DNA of 64,000 nt from contig CAZXYS010000006.1 of assembly GCA_964645005.1 (NCBI GenBank), forward strand, positions 69,072 through 133,071, written 5' to 3'. Each line of letters starts with the position of its first letter. Within the stretch, counting starts at the first letter, position 1. The notes beneath the pieces were generated by a model. It was not told where the DNA came from. It searched no databases and saw only the letters and a list, made by a program, of their open reading frames with translations. Positions 41,340 to 51,168 of the stretch are shown here, one piece after another. The translations under genes and the position numbers were made by a program. Source of the DNA: CAZXYS01 sp964645005 (GTDB lineage Bacteria; Bacteroidota; Ignavibacteria; Kapaibacteriales; UBA2268).

Positions 41340-44300
41340 TCAATTACTGGGTTTCATCCGTAACTGCATCATCGCCGTCTCAACCTCTTTCCGAGGCACC
41401 AGGTCGTAGCTTCTTTGCAGATATTCCTTCCCGAGGTCGAGTTGTTTCATTCTCAGAAGTATCCTGGCTATTTCAAGATAGGCAATAGACAGAGCCTCCT
41501 CCTTGCTAAGCTGATCCCATGGAATTTTCGGGAAAAGCCTGCGCATATCGTAGCGGTTGAGCATCCGCTGAACTATCTTCGCGTCGTAGGATTTATCGTA
41601 ATTAACGCTTTCCGAGGACATATTCTTATCATGCCAGCGCCACTTGCAGACCCGCGAACCGATATGCTTGAAGCTCAATTCTCCAGCCGCGCGGCTGTAC
41701 CATTCATAATCGTGCGCACGGATGAACTCCGTATCATATAACCCAATCTTGTCATAGGCAGAATTTTTGATTAAAACTCCTGGATTGGGAATTTTATTCT
41801 CGACAACCAGATGAGCTATTAGCGCATCGTTTTTCCCGTGCCAGTCGGGATATCTGAGCTCTTTCCACTCGGTCAGATTATTATCAACTATCACCAGGTC
41901 GCCGTAGAAAACATCTACATCGGGAAATTTTTCTATGAACTTAGCATATAGCGAGATAGCGCCCTGATACAGCGCATCATCGGAATCCAGCCAGAGAATA
42001 TAGCTGCCGCGGGCTTCCTTTATAGCTCTGTTGCGGGTATCCGGCGCTCCGCTATGCTCTTTTTTTATAAATCTGATCTTATCATTATTGAAACTGCTGA
42101 TCAATTCCTCAGTCTCATCGGTAGAGCCGTCATCGACAATGACAATTTCATAATCGCCGAAATCCTGATTCGATGCACTATCCAAGGCTTCCTTAAGACA
42201 ATCCACCCGATTGTATGTGGGTATGCAAACAGAGATAAGAGGTTCGGAAACCGCCTCTGATTCTTCCTTTTCAGATGCTTCCTCGGTTTTTAAAATCAAT
42301 TCGTCACTCTTTTTATAGAGAGACTGCCAATTTTGCAATTTCTCTTCGAGGTCAGGATGCTTCTCTCTGATTTTCTGCATCGATTCTTCGTCGAGCTTCT
42401 TGGTTTCTTCGTACTCCTGCTCATCTTCGGCATAATCGCGGAAAATTACCGGCTCAGGTGTGTAAATTTGCTTTCTGTGTTCAGGCTCAATTTCCAACAT
42501 CCTCAATGAAAATTCCAAGCCATAGCTGCTATCCAGTTCCTCAGCCCAGCCGCAGGCTTTGCGAAATGTCTCTTTCTTGTAAGACAAATTCCCGTCAATT
42601 TCGGAATGGCGGGGGAATGGCTCGCTTCCGAGATAATAATTCTCGACGTACTCATTCAGCGGATTGTCGGTATTCTTTGGGAAAAATACTCCGCGCGCCG
42701 CCACGATATCATAGTTTTCATGAGCGGCTATATGCCCGGCTATAAACTCAAATGAAGGCGCGCCCTTACCGCCCGGGAAAATCAGAATCGGCGCGCCGGA
42801 AAAGACTGCCCCAATATTCGCAGCTACCGTGAACTTCGGGCAGCTGCTCAAAGTAATAATTTTATCGAAAAAAGGCTTTAATCCTTCGAATTCTTTGCCG
42901 CCGGCGCCGCAATTGACAAAGATAATCTCGAGATGATGATCCTTCTGCATCTCGAGTATCTCCAAACTTCGCAGCAGATCATCACTATTTGTATCCGCCG
43001 CAAAAATTACCGATGCCCTCGGCTGCCGGACCTCATTTGCAATCTCAACATCCTCAATAAGCTCATTATATCTCGAATATCTATCCTGCCAGCCGCATTC
43101 TTTCAATCTTTTCGATAGTTCATCATCTTCTTCAATCTCTACATCTTCTTCCTGCGGTGTTTCCTCGTCAAAATCGAAGTAATCATACGAGTCATCGATT
43201 TTGTCAAACATTTGCGGCTGCTTCAGATAAGTATGCTCAAGATAAGCAAGCATGTGCCTCGGCTCATAGAAAATATCCACCGTTATCCCGAAAAGCCGCT
43301 CAAATTCATAATAATCAATGGAAAAGCCGTACCGCATCAGCATCAGTATATTCTTCCGGCAGATTGCAGGCAGATAAACATTCCCGCCCTGCACGCCGAT
43401 CACAAATGCCGCATTGTTGAAAAGTGACATCTGAATGCTGTTTCTACGGTTCGGATCCTTCTCCTCGGTGTAAAAATCATGCATGGCGTAGGTATCATCG
43501 TTGAATTCGGCGCCGAAGATGTCCTCGTCTCGCAATTCCAGATGCTTATCCGTACTGGTTCTCTCTTTGAAATGATTGTAAACGACGGCATAGCCATGCT
43601 TCTTCAGCAGATCGCGCAGCGCAATCAAGTCCTCTCTGCCGAAATAATTCACCGGCGCATCGAATTTATCGAACCACTGCCGGAAATACTTGTTATTTAT
43701 CACGACATAAGGCTTATCGAAAGAGAACGGCAGCGGCTCGTTGACATGGCGGTAATCCGGTTTGACGTAGTTGGATTCGTCTATCCGCTCATGGATATTG
43801 CGGTTTTTCCACTCGAAACCGCCAATTCTGATTATCCGGTTATTGGTGAAATCCGGTCCTGGAAATACCAGCTTCTTGTCTGAATACCTGTTCTGCACAG
43901 CCATATACGAGTAGGGATGCCCCCACTGATCGCCGATTTCTTTCGGATCGAGTTCAATATGTTCATCCGAAAAATAGTAAAGTATACCCGAACCGGGTCT
44001 GCCCATCGTCGTCAGGCGGATTTTAAGTGTCTTCTTCAGGAACAGCAAATAAGGGATCCACGAAATAAGCTCATAGCCGAATTCCCCCGCAAAGCAAAAC
44101 CGTGCATTCGAAGCCTGCTCCTGTGTGAGCGTCACCGGCTGATCGCAGACCTTTACGTCAGTTTGATAATATGTTCCGCGCTCAACATTTTCCGGCAGCT
44201 TCATTTGCGGCGCACCGGAAAACTCTATCAGACTTCTGTATTTTTGCAAAATATCGGTGTTATTCTCGAGATGATCGCGCTGGGTATAGAACGCAAAATG

Positions 44301-45041
44301 GCTGACCAACGCATCGCCGCAGATAGCATTCTTCAAATTCAATTCCGCCGGAAGCTCAGAGCTTAGATAATTTTCCTCGGAAGACTTATTCGACACATCC
44401 ACATTATATCTGGCAAAATCAGCCCCAAACCACGCAAAACAATTTATCGAGAATCGCTCGTTATTCTCCAGCACGATATTGTCAAGGTAAAAATCCTCTA
44501 ATTTCCCATTCTGCAAATATTTAAAGAATTCATTATGGACAATTTCAGCGAACTGCGGGTCTTTCCAGCCCCTCTCATCCTTAAATGACAGCGCTGCATC
44601 TTTCCCGCTGCCTGTCAAATTCCCTTTCTTTTGCTGGTAGTGCGTTATCACCGCATTATTCAGGATATTCGCAAAAGTCAGCAGATATTCCCGATTATTG
44701 ATACGGAAGTCCAGCAGATTCTTCAGCGCGTCCGGGTGCATGAAGAGAATATCATCATCGAAGCGCACATATATCGTATTCGGATCGCGGCAATAATTGA
44801 AGAAATGCCCGATAGTCCTGTTGCCGTCCGGCTGCAACGCGGGAGCCACCAGCTTCGTGAAATTCGGCTCGAAGCGGTGGACTGTTTTCATCCAGTCGAT
44901 ATCCGCAGCCACCTTGGTATTCACCCACAGATGGTATTCGTCGATGATTTTCCGCTGCGACCTGATATACTGGTGCAAAATCTCCAGGTAACGCTTCCTG
45001 CCTGCCGGCGTCACCGCAACTATCTTATAATTTCTATACAT
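41340..45041 (-). CDS. Giant multi-module glycosyltransferase
   Basis: A 1233-residue cytosolic protein holding four glycosyltransferase-like modules. About 1-280: a GT-A-like part with FDDDILF near 93. About 310-640: a part with EFGYELISW, GVQGGNVYLP near 545, resembling GT-B-type fucosyl/GT61-like enzymes. About 675-860: a degenerate GT2-like fold (RASVIFAADTNSDDLLRSLEIL) whose acidic motif is not obvious, followed by a charged coiled-coil-like segment at 870-930. About 930-1150: a canonical GT2 (ISVCIPTYNR, VDDGSTDETEE, LWLDSDDAL). It probably builds a surface glycan, perhaps on secreted or flagellar proteins, which is speculation. A repeat and a second glycosyltransferase gene lie upstream on the same strand. 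Confidence 0.85.
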   Translation of the reverse strand: MYRNYKIVAVTPAGRKRYLEILHQYIRSQRKIIDEYHLWVNTKVAADIDWMKTVHRFEPNFTKLVAPALQPDGNRTIGHFFNYCRDPNTIYVRFDDDILFMHPDALKNLLDFRINNREYLLTFANILNNAVITHYQQKKGNLTGSGKDAALSFKDERGWKDPQFAEIVHNEFFKYLQNGKLEDFYLDNIVLENNERFSINCFAWFGADFARYNVDVSNKSSEENYLSSELPAELNLKNAICGDALVSHFAFYTQRDHLENNTDILQKYRSLIEFSGAPQMKLPENVERGTYYQTDVKVCDQPVTLTQEQASNARFCFAGEFGYELISWIPYLLFLKKTLKIRLTTMGRPGSGILYYFSDEHIELDPKEIGDQWGHPYSYMAVQNRYSDKKLVFPGPDFTNNRIIRIGGFEWKNRNIHERIDESNYVKPDYRHVNEPLPFSFDKPYVVINNKYFRQWFDKFDAPVNYFGREDLIALRDLLKKHGYAVVYNHFKERTSTDKHLELRDEDIFGAEFNDDTYAMHDFYTEEKDPNRRNSIQMSLFNNAAFVIGVQGGNVYLPAICRKNILMLMRYGFSIDYYEFERLFGITVDIFYEPRHMLAYLEHTYLKQPQMFDKIDDSYDYFDFDEETPQEEDVEIEEDDELSKRLKECGWQDRYSRYNELIEDVEIANEVRQPRASVIFAADTNSDDLLRSLEILEMQKDHHLEIIFVNCGAGGKEFEGLKPFFDKIITLSSCPKFTVAANIGAVFSGAPILIFPGGKGAPSFEFIAGHIAAHENYDIVAARGVFFPKNTDNPLNEYVENYYLGSEPFPRHSEIDGNLSYKKETFRKACGWAEELDSSYGLEFSLRMLEIEPEHRKQIYTPEPVIFRDYAEDEQEYEETKKLDEESMQKIREKHPDLEEKLQNWQSLYKKSDELILKTEEASEKEESEAVSEPLISVCIPTYNRVDCLKEALDSASNQDFGDYEIVIVDDGSTDETEELISSFNNDKIRFIKKEHSGAPDTRNRAIKEARGSYILWLDSDDALYQGAISLYAKFIEKFPDVDVFYGDLVIVDNNLTEWKELRYPDWHGKNDALIAHLVVENKIPNPGVLIKNSAYDKIGLYDTEFIRAHDYEWYSRAAGELSFKHIGSRVCKWRWHDKNMSSESVNYDKSYDAKIVQRMLNRYDMRRLFPKIPWDQLSKEEALSIAYLEIARILLRMKQLDLGKEYLQRSYDLVPRKEVETAMMQLRMKPSN

Positions 45042-45100
45042 TCTTTTACTACTTTAATAACTAAATTTTTGAAAATTAATACTAAAAAATTTATTCACTT

Positions 45101-45152
45101 AATCACCCTTTTCTTTTCCCCTCCTTATTAAGGAGGGGATTAAGGGGTGGTT
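45101..45152. repeat. Dispersed palindromic repeat, CCCCTCCTT family, copy 4
   Basis: CCCCTCCTTA (45118-45127) and TAAGGAGGGG (45129-45138) with outer CACCC/GGGTGG arms (to 45152). Lies between the two glycosyltransferase genes. Confidence 0.8.
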
Positions 45153-45178
45153 GTTCAATATGCGCAAAAATTATTCCT

Positions 45179-46186
45179 TTATTTATTCACATACTTGGAA
45201 ATACCTTCAACAGCCTGCCGAAGCATTTTTTTGTCCACCAATTTAGACTCGCCAACTTCCCTCGAATTGTACAACTCGATCGACTCATCGAATTTCTGCC
45301 GCATAGCTTTTCCTGCTGCAAGCACGTATTTCCTGAGCCCTTCCATGTCAGTGTCTTCGCTGGTGAAATTCAGCCACTGTTCAACTTTGTCCAAATTCTC
45401 CTTCGATAGTGCTATCTGCCCCAGTCGTATCCAGGTCTTATGCTTCTGCAGGTCACTGAGATGCTGCGAATCGGCAATTTCGGTAAAAATTTTCTCTGCG
45501 CTGTCGAGATTACCCAGAGAAAATTCCGTTTCGCCGCCATGCATCTTAAGCCAGTCATCATCAGGATTCTCAGCGGATTCTCTCTCCAGCAATTCCTTAT
45601 TCCGCTGCATTTTTTCCTGTGACGGCTCAGCATAGCCATAATGATGAATTTCAATATCCGTATCGACTATCTCGCAGCCCGTATCCTCGATGGAATCTCT
45701 TATCTGTTCATGCACCCGCCCTTTGAATCGTATGCGCCTGTCATTTCGGAAAATGCGGGTATAGCGGTGCTCGGATGCGCTGCCCTCGCCATACTGCGAA
45801 TCAAGATAATTGATCAGCCTTACATTCAATCCGCCAACATTGAAATCCTTCAATTGCCCGGAATATTTTTCCAAAATTTCCACGCAATTGGGAATAACTT
45901 CATCAGCATCCAGAGTAATTATCCAGTCAGTCCTCATGCAGCTCAGCGCGAAATTTCTCGCCTCCGCAAAATCATCATTCCATTTTTTGAAATATATTTC
46001 GGCGCCAATGCTCGAGCAAATTTCAGGCGTCCTGTCCTTCGAACCGGTATCCACAACAACTACCTGCCTGCAAACCGGTGCGGCGGAATTTATCGCCCGG
46101 GCTGCGCTTTCCTCCTCATCCCTGACTATCATTGCCAGCCCAATGGAAGGGACATCCGCATATCTCTCTATATCAAAAGCTGCCAT
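45179..46186 (-). CDS. Glycosyltransferase family 2 with TPR-like C-terminus
   Basis: A 335-residue enzyme. GT2 domain: LAMIVRDEEESAARAI near 18-33, VVVVDTGSKDRTPEI near 45-59, and the acidic LDADEVIP near 92-99. A GFTDAR-like ARNFALSC segment is present, the layout of SunS/TPR glycosyltransferases. The C-terminal ~120 residues are helical repeats of TPR type (AEKIFTEIADSQHL, KHKTWIRLGQIALSKENLDKVEQWL, RKYVLAAGKAMRQKFDESIELY). Such proteins glycosylate peptides or proteins, or build surface polysaccharide. Same strand as the giant glycosyltransferase, so the two may act together. No signal peptide. Confidence 0.9.
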   Translation of the reverse strand: MAAFDIERYADVPSIGLAMIVRDEEESAARAINSAAPVCRQVVVVDTGSKDRTPEICSSIGAEIYFKKWNDDFAEARNFALSCMRTDWIITLDADEVIPNCVEILEKYSGQLKDFNVGGLNVRLINYLDSQYGEGSASEHRYTRIFRNDRRIRFKGRVHEQIRDSIEDTGCEIVDTDIEIHHYGYAEPSQEKMQRNKELLERESAENPDDDWLKMHGGETEFSLGNLDSAEKIFTEIADSQHLSDLQKHKTWIRLGQIALSKENLDKVEQWLNFTSEDTDMEGLRKYVLAAGKAMRQKFDESIELYNSREVGESKLVDKKMLRQAVEGISKYVNK

Positions 46187-46457
46187 TTTCGGAAAACTCT
46201 ACAAATAAAAATTACATTCATGAAAGAATGCAATCTAATATTTTTAATTTTTCTAAGATAATTAATTTTGCTTAGGGTACAAGGTATTATTTTAATTTAA
46301 AATTCAAAATTTATTACAGTTAAAAAACTATTTTGGATACATTTTTTAAATATTATGAAATTTTTGAATAATTAAAGTGTTTTATTATTTTAAAAGTCTA
46401 TGTAAATTTTTATTATTTGAAAGAAAAACACATGTAGAATATTCAAAGGTAAATATC
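46187..46457. other. AT-rich divergent intergenic region
   Basis: About 270 bases between the glycosyltransferase and the ASH-domain protein, transcribed apart. I see no hairpin, repeat or gene; both promoters should lie here. Confidence 0.45.
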
Positions 46458-48275
46458 ATGAAAAAAATATCTGTACTCATTTATTCTTTTATTGTAGCAG
46501 GATTATTCCTGACATCAATCTCCGGGATGAATGCCCAGGAAAAGCGGTTTGTTTTCTTTAGAAATCTTGATGATACTACAATAACTCAACGTGCCTATTA
46601 CAAATATTTTGAAGAGAGTAAGTACAGCGATGAGTTTCTGGAAGCACAATTTTCCGATCAATTCTTTGATGAAAATAACATAACGGATTTTGACATCGCT
46701 GTGTTTCCAACAGGTAATTTAGCATTACAAGCAAAAACAGATGGTGGTATTCGTGTTATTGATAAGATTAACGAAATGTTGGAAGCCGGTAAAAGTGTAA
46801 TAATTGCGAGCCGTTTGGGTATGTCAGCACAATACAGATTGGATGCTTCTAACGATGCGGTCAAAGCATTTTTCGAAGATACGCTCAACATTGAATACCT
46901 TGGCTGGCGCCCTACAAGCGACACATCCGGAACGACATATACTTTCCGCCAGTTTAACGCTAAGGGCGCTCCGGGCGATCTTGTTTCCAATGGATTTAAC
47001 AAGGATTGCAATGTTATTTCCGATGGAGTCCCTCCAATAGCATATTATAATAATGTTGACTGCTTCAAGAGTACTGACGAGTCCAAAAATTCGCCTGTTG
47101 ATTATCTGATGCCTAATCGAGAAGCAACCCAATACTCAGATACGCTTTTGGGAGTAAAGACAATAACTTCTTCCGGAAGCAAAATTGTTTTTTGGAGTTT
47201 TGGTTTTGAAGTAATTTGTCACGATCATGACAGAGAAATGAACTTGCTGGGAGCTATGAATTGGATATTATTACAAACAGGAACTGAAGGACCTGAATTA
47301 TCATTCCTGCATAGTTCTGTTAACTTTGGGGATGTTGAACTGGGTGATACCACAACCAGATCTGTTTCTTTCTTTAACAATGGCAATGAAACTCTGACTA
47401 TAACCGATATTAAGCTCGAAGAATTCTTTACTCAAGGAATTTTCGAAATAATTGATTCAACGATACCTTCCCTGCCACTAAATCTGGAAACCAATGAGCA
47501 GGCAAAACTATCAATAAGGTTTATGCCTGACGAAGACAAGGTCTATCACGAGTTTTTACAGATTTATTCAAATGATATTTATGCTAATAATGACGGATTC
47601 ACTGATATCGAGCTTAAAGGAACAGGTGGTAAGGGATTTGGTCCGGTAATAGAATCGAATACCGGTGAAGAGTATGATTTTGGGGAGGTTGAACCTTTAC
47701 AGCAGGCTTTTGCCGAGATAATAATTACTAATACTGGTAATCGTGAACTGATTCTTAACATAGTAGATATAATCGAAGATGACGAAAACAGATTTACAAT
47801 TATGTATGGAGGTCAGGTGCCAAAGACACTTGCCCCGGAAGAACAAGTCGAAATAAAGATCAAGTTTGTTCCTTTGGATGCAGGTAAAGAATATCAAGCG
47901 CGGCTGAAAATACTGAATACTTCAAAAAATAGTAATGAAATGTATATTACATTGAAAGGTAAAGGTAAAGAGGCTGGTGCTGTTGATGAATGGGCAAAAA
48001 CAAAAAACGGACATTTAAAGGTAAAAGCTTTACCCAATCCCTTTAGCGGAAAAACAAATATCGAATATCACATCTCCGGTGAGAGAGCGATGAACATAGA
48101 TATGAAACTGTATGATATCAATGGTAACTTACTTAAGGAAATTTTAAGTAATATGAAGATGCCTGGAAATTATAATAACTCTCTGAATGTTAACGGTCTT
48201 GTCTCAGGCAGATATTATCTGCTGATAAAAGCAGACAACGAGACTGTACAATTACCACTGGAGATAGTGAAGTAA
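46458..48275 (+). CDS. T9SS cargo protein with ASH/choice-of-anchor-D-type domains
   Basis: A 605-residue exported protein. Start at ATG 46458 (MKKISVLIYSF), giving a signal peptide cut after MNAQ; the longer frame from 46377 adds an unconserved basic leader. The first ~270 residues resemble a Rossmann-like or gasdermin-like unknown domain (AVFPTGNLALQAKTDGGIRVID, SSGSKIVFWSFGFEV) of the type found in surface-associated proteins. Two ASH (ASPM/SPD2/Hydin) beta-sandwich repeats follow: SVNFGDVELGDTTTRSVSFF and YDFGEVEPLQQAFAEIIITN. A T9SS domain ends it (LPNPFSGKTNIEYHI, LYDINGNLLKEI, VSGRYYLLIKA). Followed by a bidirectional terminator. Confidence 0.85.
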   Translation: MKKISVLIYSFIVAGLFLTSISGMNAQEKRFVFFRNLDDTTITQRAYYKYFEESKYSDEFLEAQFSDQFFDENNITDFDIAVFPTGNLALQAKTDGGIRVIDKINEMLEAGKSVIIASRLGMSAQYRLDASNDAVKAFFEDTLNIEYLGWRPTSDTSGTTYTFRQFNAKGAPGDLVSNGFNKDCNVISDGVPPIAYYNNVDCFKSTDESKNSPVDYLMPNREATQYSDTLLGVKTITSSGSKIVFWSFGFEVICHDHDREMNLLGAMNWILLQTGTEGPELSFLHSSVNFGDVELGDTTTRSVSFFNNGNETLTITDIKLEEFFTQGIFEIIDSTIPSLPLNLETNEQAKLSIRFMPDEDKVYHEFLQIYSNDIYANNDGFTDIELKGTGGKGFGPVIESNTGEEYDFGEVEPLQQAFAEIIITNTGNRELILNIVDIIEDDENRFTIMYGGQVPKTLAPEEQVEIKIKFVPLDAGKEYQARLKILNTSKNSNEMYITLKGKGKEAGAVDEWAKTKNGHLKVKALPNPFSGKTNIEYHISGERAMNIDMKLYDINGNLLKEILSNMKMPGNYNNSLNVNGLVSGRYYLLIKADNETVQLPLEIVK

Positions 48276-48299
48276 AAAAAATTGGCAGCTTATTAAACA

Positions 48300-48334
48300 A
48301 AAGATCCTATCCCCAATTAGGAGATAGGATCTTT
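48300..48334. terminator. Bidirectional terminator between convergent T9SS cargo genes
   Basis: AAAGATCCTATC (48300-48311) and GATAGGATCTTT (to 48333) pair over 12 bases, with CC/GG closing next to the loop after one mismatch. Runs of A and T flank both sides. Confidence 0.8.
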
Positions 48335-48354
48335 CTTTGTATATAAAAGCTATT

Positions 48355-51153
48355 TTACTTGCTTATAATAACCTTCTTCGATTCTACGAAGTCTTTACCG
48401 GTGACTTTGAAGATGTAAAAGCCGCTGGCTAAGCCGGAACCATCAATTGTAAATTCATGGCTTCCCGCATTGAGAGATCCTTCATAGATATTCATTACGC
48501 GCATACCGTAGGCATCGTATAGCTCAATCCTGACATTTTGCTTATCTTCTAATTTCAGTTCTACTGTTGCATTTCTTTGTGTAGGATTAGGATATACATC
48601 ACTGATATTAGCATTCAGAGCGCCCAAGTTATGGAATTCGTATAATTTCCATTCGCCGATAACTCTGGGACGGACGCTTGGATCGGGATAGTCGAAATTA
48701 TAGCCGACTCTATTTCCAAAATAATCGTATACGTCGACAGGCGGAACATCGAAAAAGCTGTTGAACAGCATAACATCGCCTATAGTACCGCCGAAATTGT
48801 CAGAATAGGTTTCGCCGGTATTGTAGTCATGATAGCTTGTCCTGGAAGCGCCGCCCACGCCGGAACCGTCGTTGGGATATTCTTGGTCGAGTGTAAGTCC
48901 CTGGAATGGATAAATATCCGAAACAGCAGTGACAGCGCCGGGAGTACCGTTATATCCCTCACTCAAAGAACCTCGGAACTGTTTAGTGTTGCCGTTGTAT
49001 TCCAAATGTGCTACATAAATACCGTTTTGATCAAGCGGATAAAGATCGCTTGAAGTAAGCTCCGCATATTTTCTCTCGAAACGATTCCACATGCCGAATA
49101 TAATATGACCTTCATGAAAGTAAATATTATATCCTGACAAAGGACCACCCGCTTCGAAAAGAACCTGCCTGCCATCAGCATAGTAGGGTGGATTGCCGGG
49201 AGCAAGACTTTGATCAGGTCTGAATACTACAAAGAGCGATTTGCTCGTGTTATCAGGATCCCACTTATCAGTTTTTTCAGTAGTAATTGTTTTACTATAA
49301 GGAGTTACGAGGATATCCGACATTCCGTAATGTGTTTCCCCGTAGTCGTACTCAAATTTGACTCCTGGGAATCCATTAAAGCCATTATACATATATCTAG
49401 GGTACTTGCTGTAATCACCGATAGATGCATCCTGAACAACCGGCTTGATCTGATCTTCCCACAATCCGATCTTAGCCATATCAGGCGCATAAATATTCGT
49501 AGGATCGAGCCAGTAAACCGGATCAGGATTTACATTTGGATAGCACGGGGGCTTGTTAAAGAAAAATTTGCCGGTACCTATAGGATAAGGTATGCCTGTA
49601 GTTGAAATATCTGTTCCATCATATACATATTCCTCAATTTGCTTACATGTAGCTGGCACTAGATTACTGAATGGTGAATTCCCGAACCAGAAGCCGCAAT
49701 CATGAGCAATGACATTTCCCATACCTTGAACTACCATAAAAGGAAAAACTGTATATGGAGGTGGAGGATTTGTGTAAACTGATATGAAGTTAAGATTGTA
49801 TAGATGTACTGGATTAGGTGAGTTAATTACCATACAAGGAGATTCAATCCATAGCTGAGATCCATTTCCTTCGATCGTGAAATGTTTTATATCATTGAGG
49901 TTCTCCATAATTTGTTCTGTATAGGGCATCTCCTCATTTGGTACAAATTCAATAGTTACGTGCTCGGCAGGATCACTTTGAGAAGCATTTACAGCTTGCT
50001 GTAGAGACTCTTTCGGTCCATGCAAGTTATTTTCCGTGGGCCAGGGCGATCTGCCATCATAATCTTCTCCCCAAACTGAAGCATTATTAACATAATAATG
50101 ATCTGAATTTACATGAAAATCAGTAAATTTCGAACCCGGCTCCTCACTAGGATATACATCCTCGGTGTATTCACCATTCAACACTCGCCATTCATAAGTT
50201 TCATAGTTGTTTAGAACACCCGGCGGCACATGATATTCATCTCCCACCACCATTTGCCGATGAATAGGATAAGGATTCTCCAAATGATTGTCCATATATA
50301 CCATCACAGTATAAGTATTCACATCGTTAGCCGGTCTCCAGCGCAGTGTCGGATCTGTCTTTTTAGTCTCGCCATTATCGGGAGGATCCTCATTTTTAGG
50401 AACAGTTTGTTGTGCATCAGGGCAGCAGGGATCTTTGGGACAGGAATTCAACCCTGCCAATGCGACAATTCCCAAAATATTCGCGCATTTAACCTTTGCA
50501 GGAATTTGTGCCATAATGTTACCTTCGGAACCTGTACAGGGTTTAGTACAGCGTCCGTTTTTGGGACACGCACAATCACAAGGATCTGGTCCGGGTGGTT
50601 TAGGACATGATGGCTCAGCCCAAGTAGCGCTGGCTATTTTATTAATACCGCAATATTCATCCTTTAATCCTCCCAGATGCCCGAGTTCGTGGCAATATTC
50701 ATCAGGTAATTTTCCACGTATAAATGTGGCTGTTCCGCTTTTACCGCTATTAGGAGGAGTTACCGTAGCAGTAGATGGGAGATTTGCATTTTTTTTCATA
50801 GTAACATGGTGATATTTTCCTTTGTCACCATCAGGAATATCACCCCATTTTTTTACCTGTACGTCAACAGTCACTTTACAAAATTTGGTAGGATCGTCTT
50901 CACATGGGATTTTACAATTTTTTCCTTCCCAGCAATTTTCCAAAGCGGTTTTAACTGACGAAACATCAGTATCGCTTCCATCAACGCCAACCTGAAAAAC
51001 AACATGAATTGTGCATTTGTCGACACAACGAAAAACCGTTGTACCTTGATTTTGTATAGCATTAAGTAAATTAGTGCTGAACAAAATAAATAATATTACA
51101 AAAATTCCCTGAAGGAATATTTTGTTATTACTAATTGGTATTATTCTTTTCAT
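48355..51153 (-). CDS. T9SS cargo metallopeptidase-like protein
   Basis: A 932-residue exported protein. Signal peptide at ~12-32 (IFVILFILFSTNLLNA). A zinc-protease motif CHELGHLGGLKDEYC near 152-166 (HExxHxxG, then DEY as the third-ligand position), in a Cys-rich region with CDCACPKNGRCTKPC after it. Middle part: a fibronectin-like FN3 stretch (PTLRWRPANDVNTYTVMVY) and a parallel-beta-helix-like region near 390-480. Around 550-830 is a LamG/concanavalin-like beta sandwich (SLFVVFRPDQ, GYNIYFHEGHIIFGMW). A T9SS domain ends it (SDVYPNPTQRNATVEL, LYDAYGMRVMNIYE, ASGFYIFKVTG). Active-site completeness is not certain. The small secreted gene lies 15 bases upstream, likely same operon. Confidence 0.82.
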   Translation of the reverse strand: MKRIIPISNNKIFLQGIFVILFILFSTNLLNAIQNQGTTVFRCVDKCTIHVVFQVGVDGSDTDVSSVKTALENCWEGKNCKIPCEDDPTKFCKVTVDVQVKKWGDIPDGDKGKYHHVTMKKNANLPSTATVTPPNSGKSGTATFIRGKLPDEYCHELGHLGGLKDEYCGINKIASATWAEPSCPKPPGPDPCDCACPKNGRCTKPCTGSEGNIMAQIPAKVKCANILGIVALAGLNSCPKDPCCPDAQQTVPKNEDPPDNGETKKTDPTLRWRPANDVNTYTVMVYMDNHLENPYPIHRQMVVGDEYHVPPGVLNNYETYEWRVLNGEYTEDVYPSEEPGSKFTDFHVNSDHYYVNNASVWGEDYDGRSPWPTENNLHGPKESLQQAVNASQSDPAEHVTIEFVPNEEMPYTEQIMENLNDIKHFTIEGNGSQLWIESPCMVINSPNPVHLYNLNFISVYTNPPPPYTVFPFMVVQGMGNVIAHDCGFWFGNSPFSNLVPATCKQIEEYVYDGTDISTTGIPYPIGTGKFFFNKPPCYPNVNPDPVYWLDPTNIYAPDMAKIGLWEDQIKPVVQDASIGDYSKYPRYMYNGFNGFPGVKFEYDYGETHYGMSDILVTPYSKTITTEKTDKWDPDNTSKSLFVVFRPDQSLAPGNPPYYADGRQVLFEAGGPLSGYNIYFHEGHIIFGMWNRFERKYAELTSSDLYPLDQNGIYVAHLEYNGNTKQFRGSLSEGYNGTPGAVTAVSDIYPFQGLTLDQEYPNDGSGVGGASRTSYHDYNTGETYSDNFGGTIGDVMLFNSFFDVPPVDVYDYFGNRVGYNFDYPDPSVRPRVIGEWKLYEFHNLGALNANISDVYPNPTQRNATVELKLEDKQNVRIELYDAYGMRVMNIYEGSLNAGSHEFTIDGSGLASGFYIFKVTGKDFVESKKVIISK

Positions 51154-51168
51154 GATATTATCCTTATT

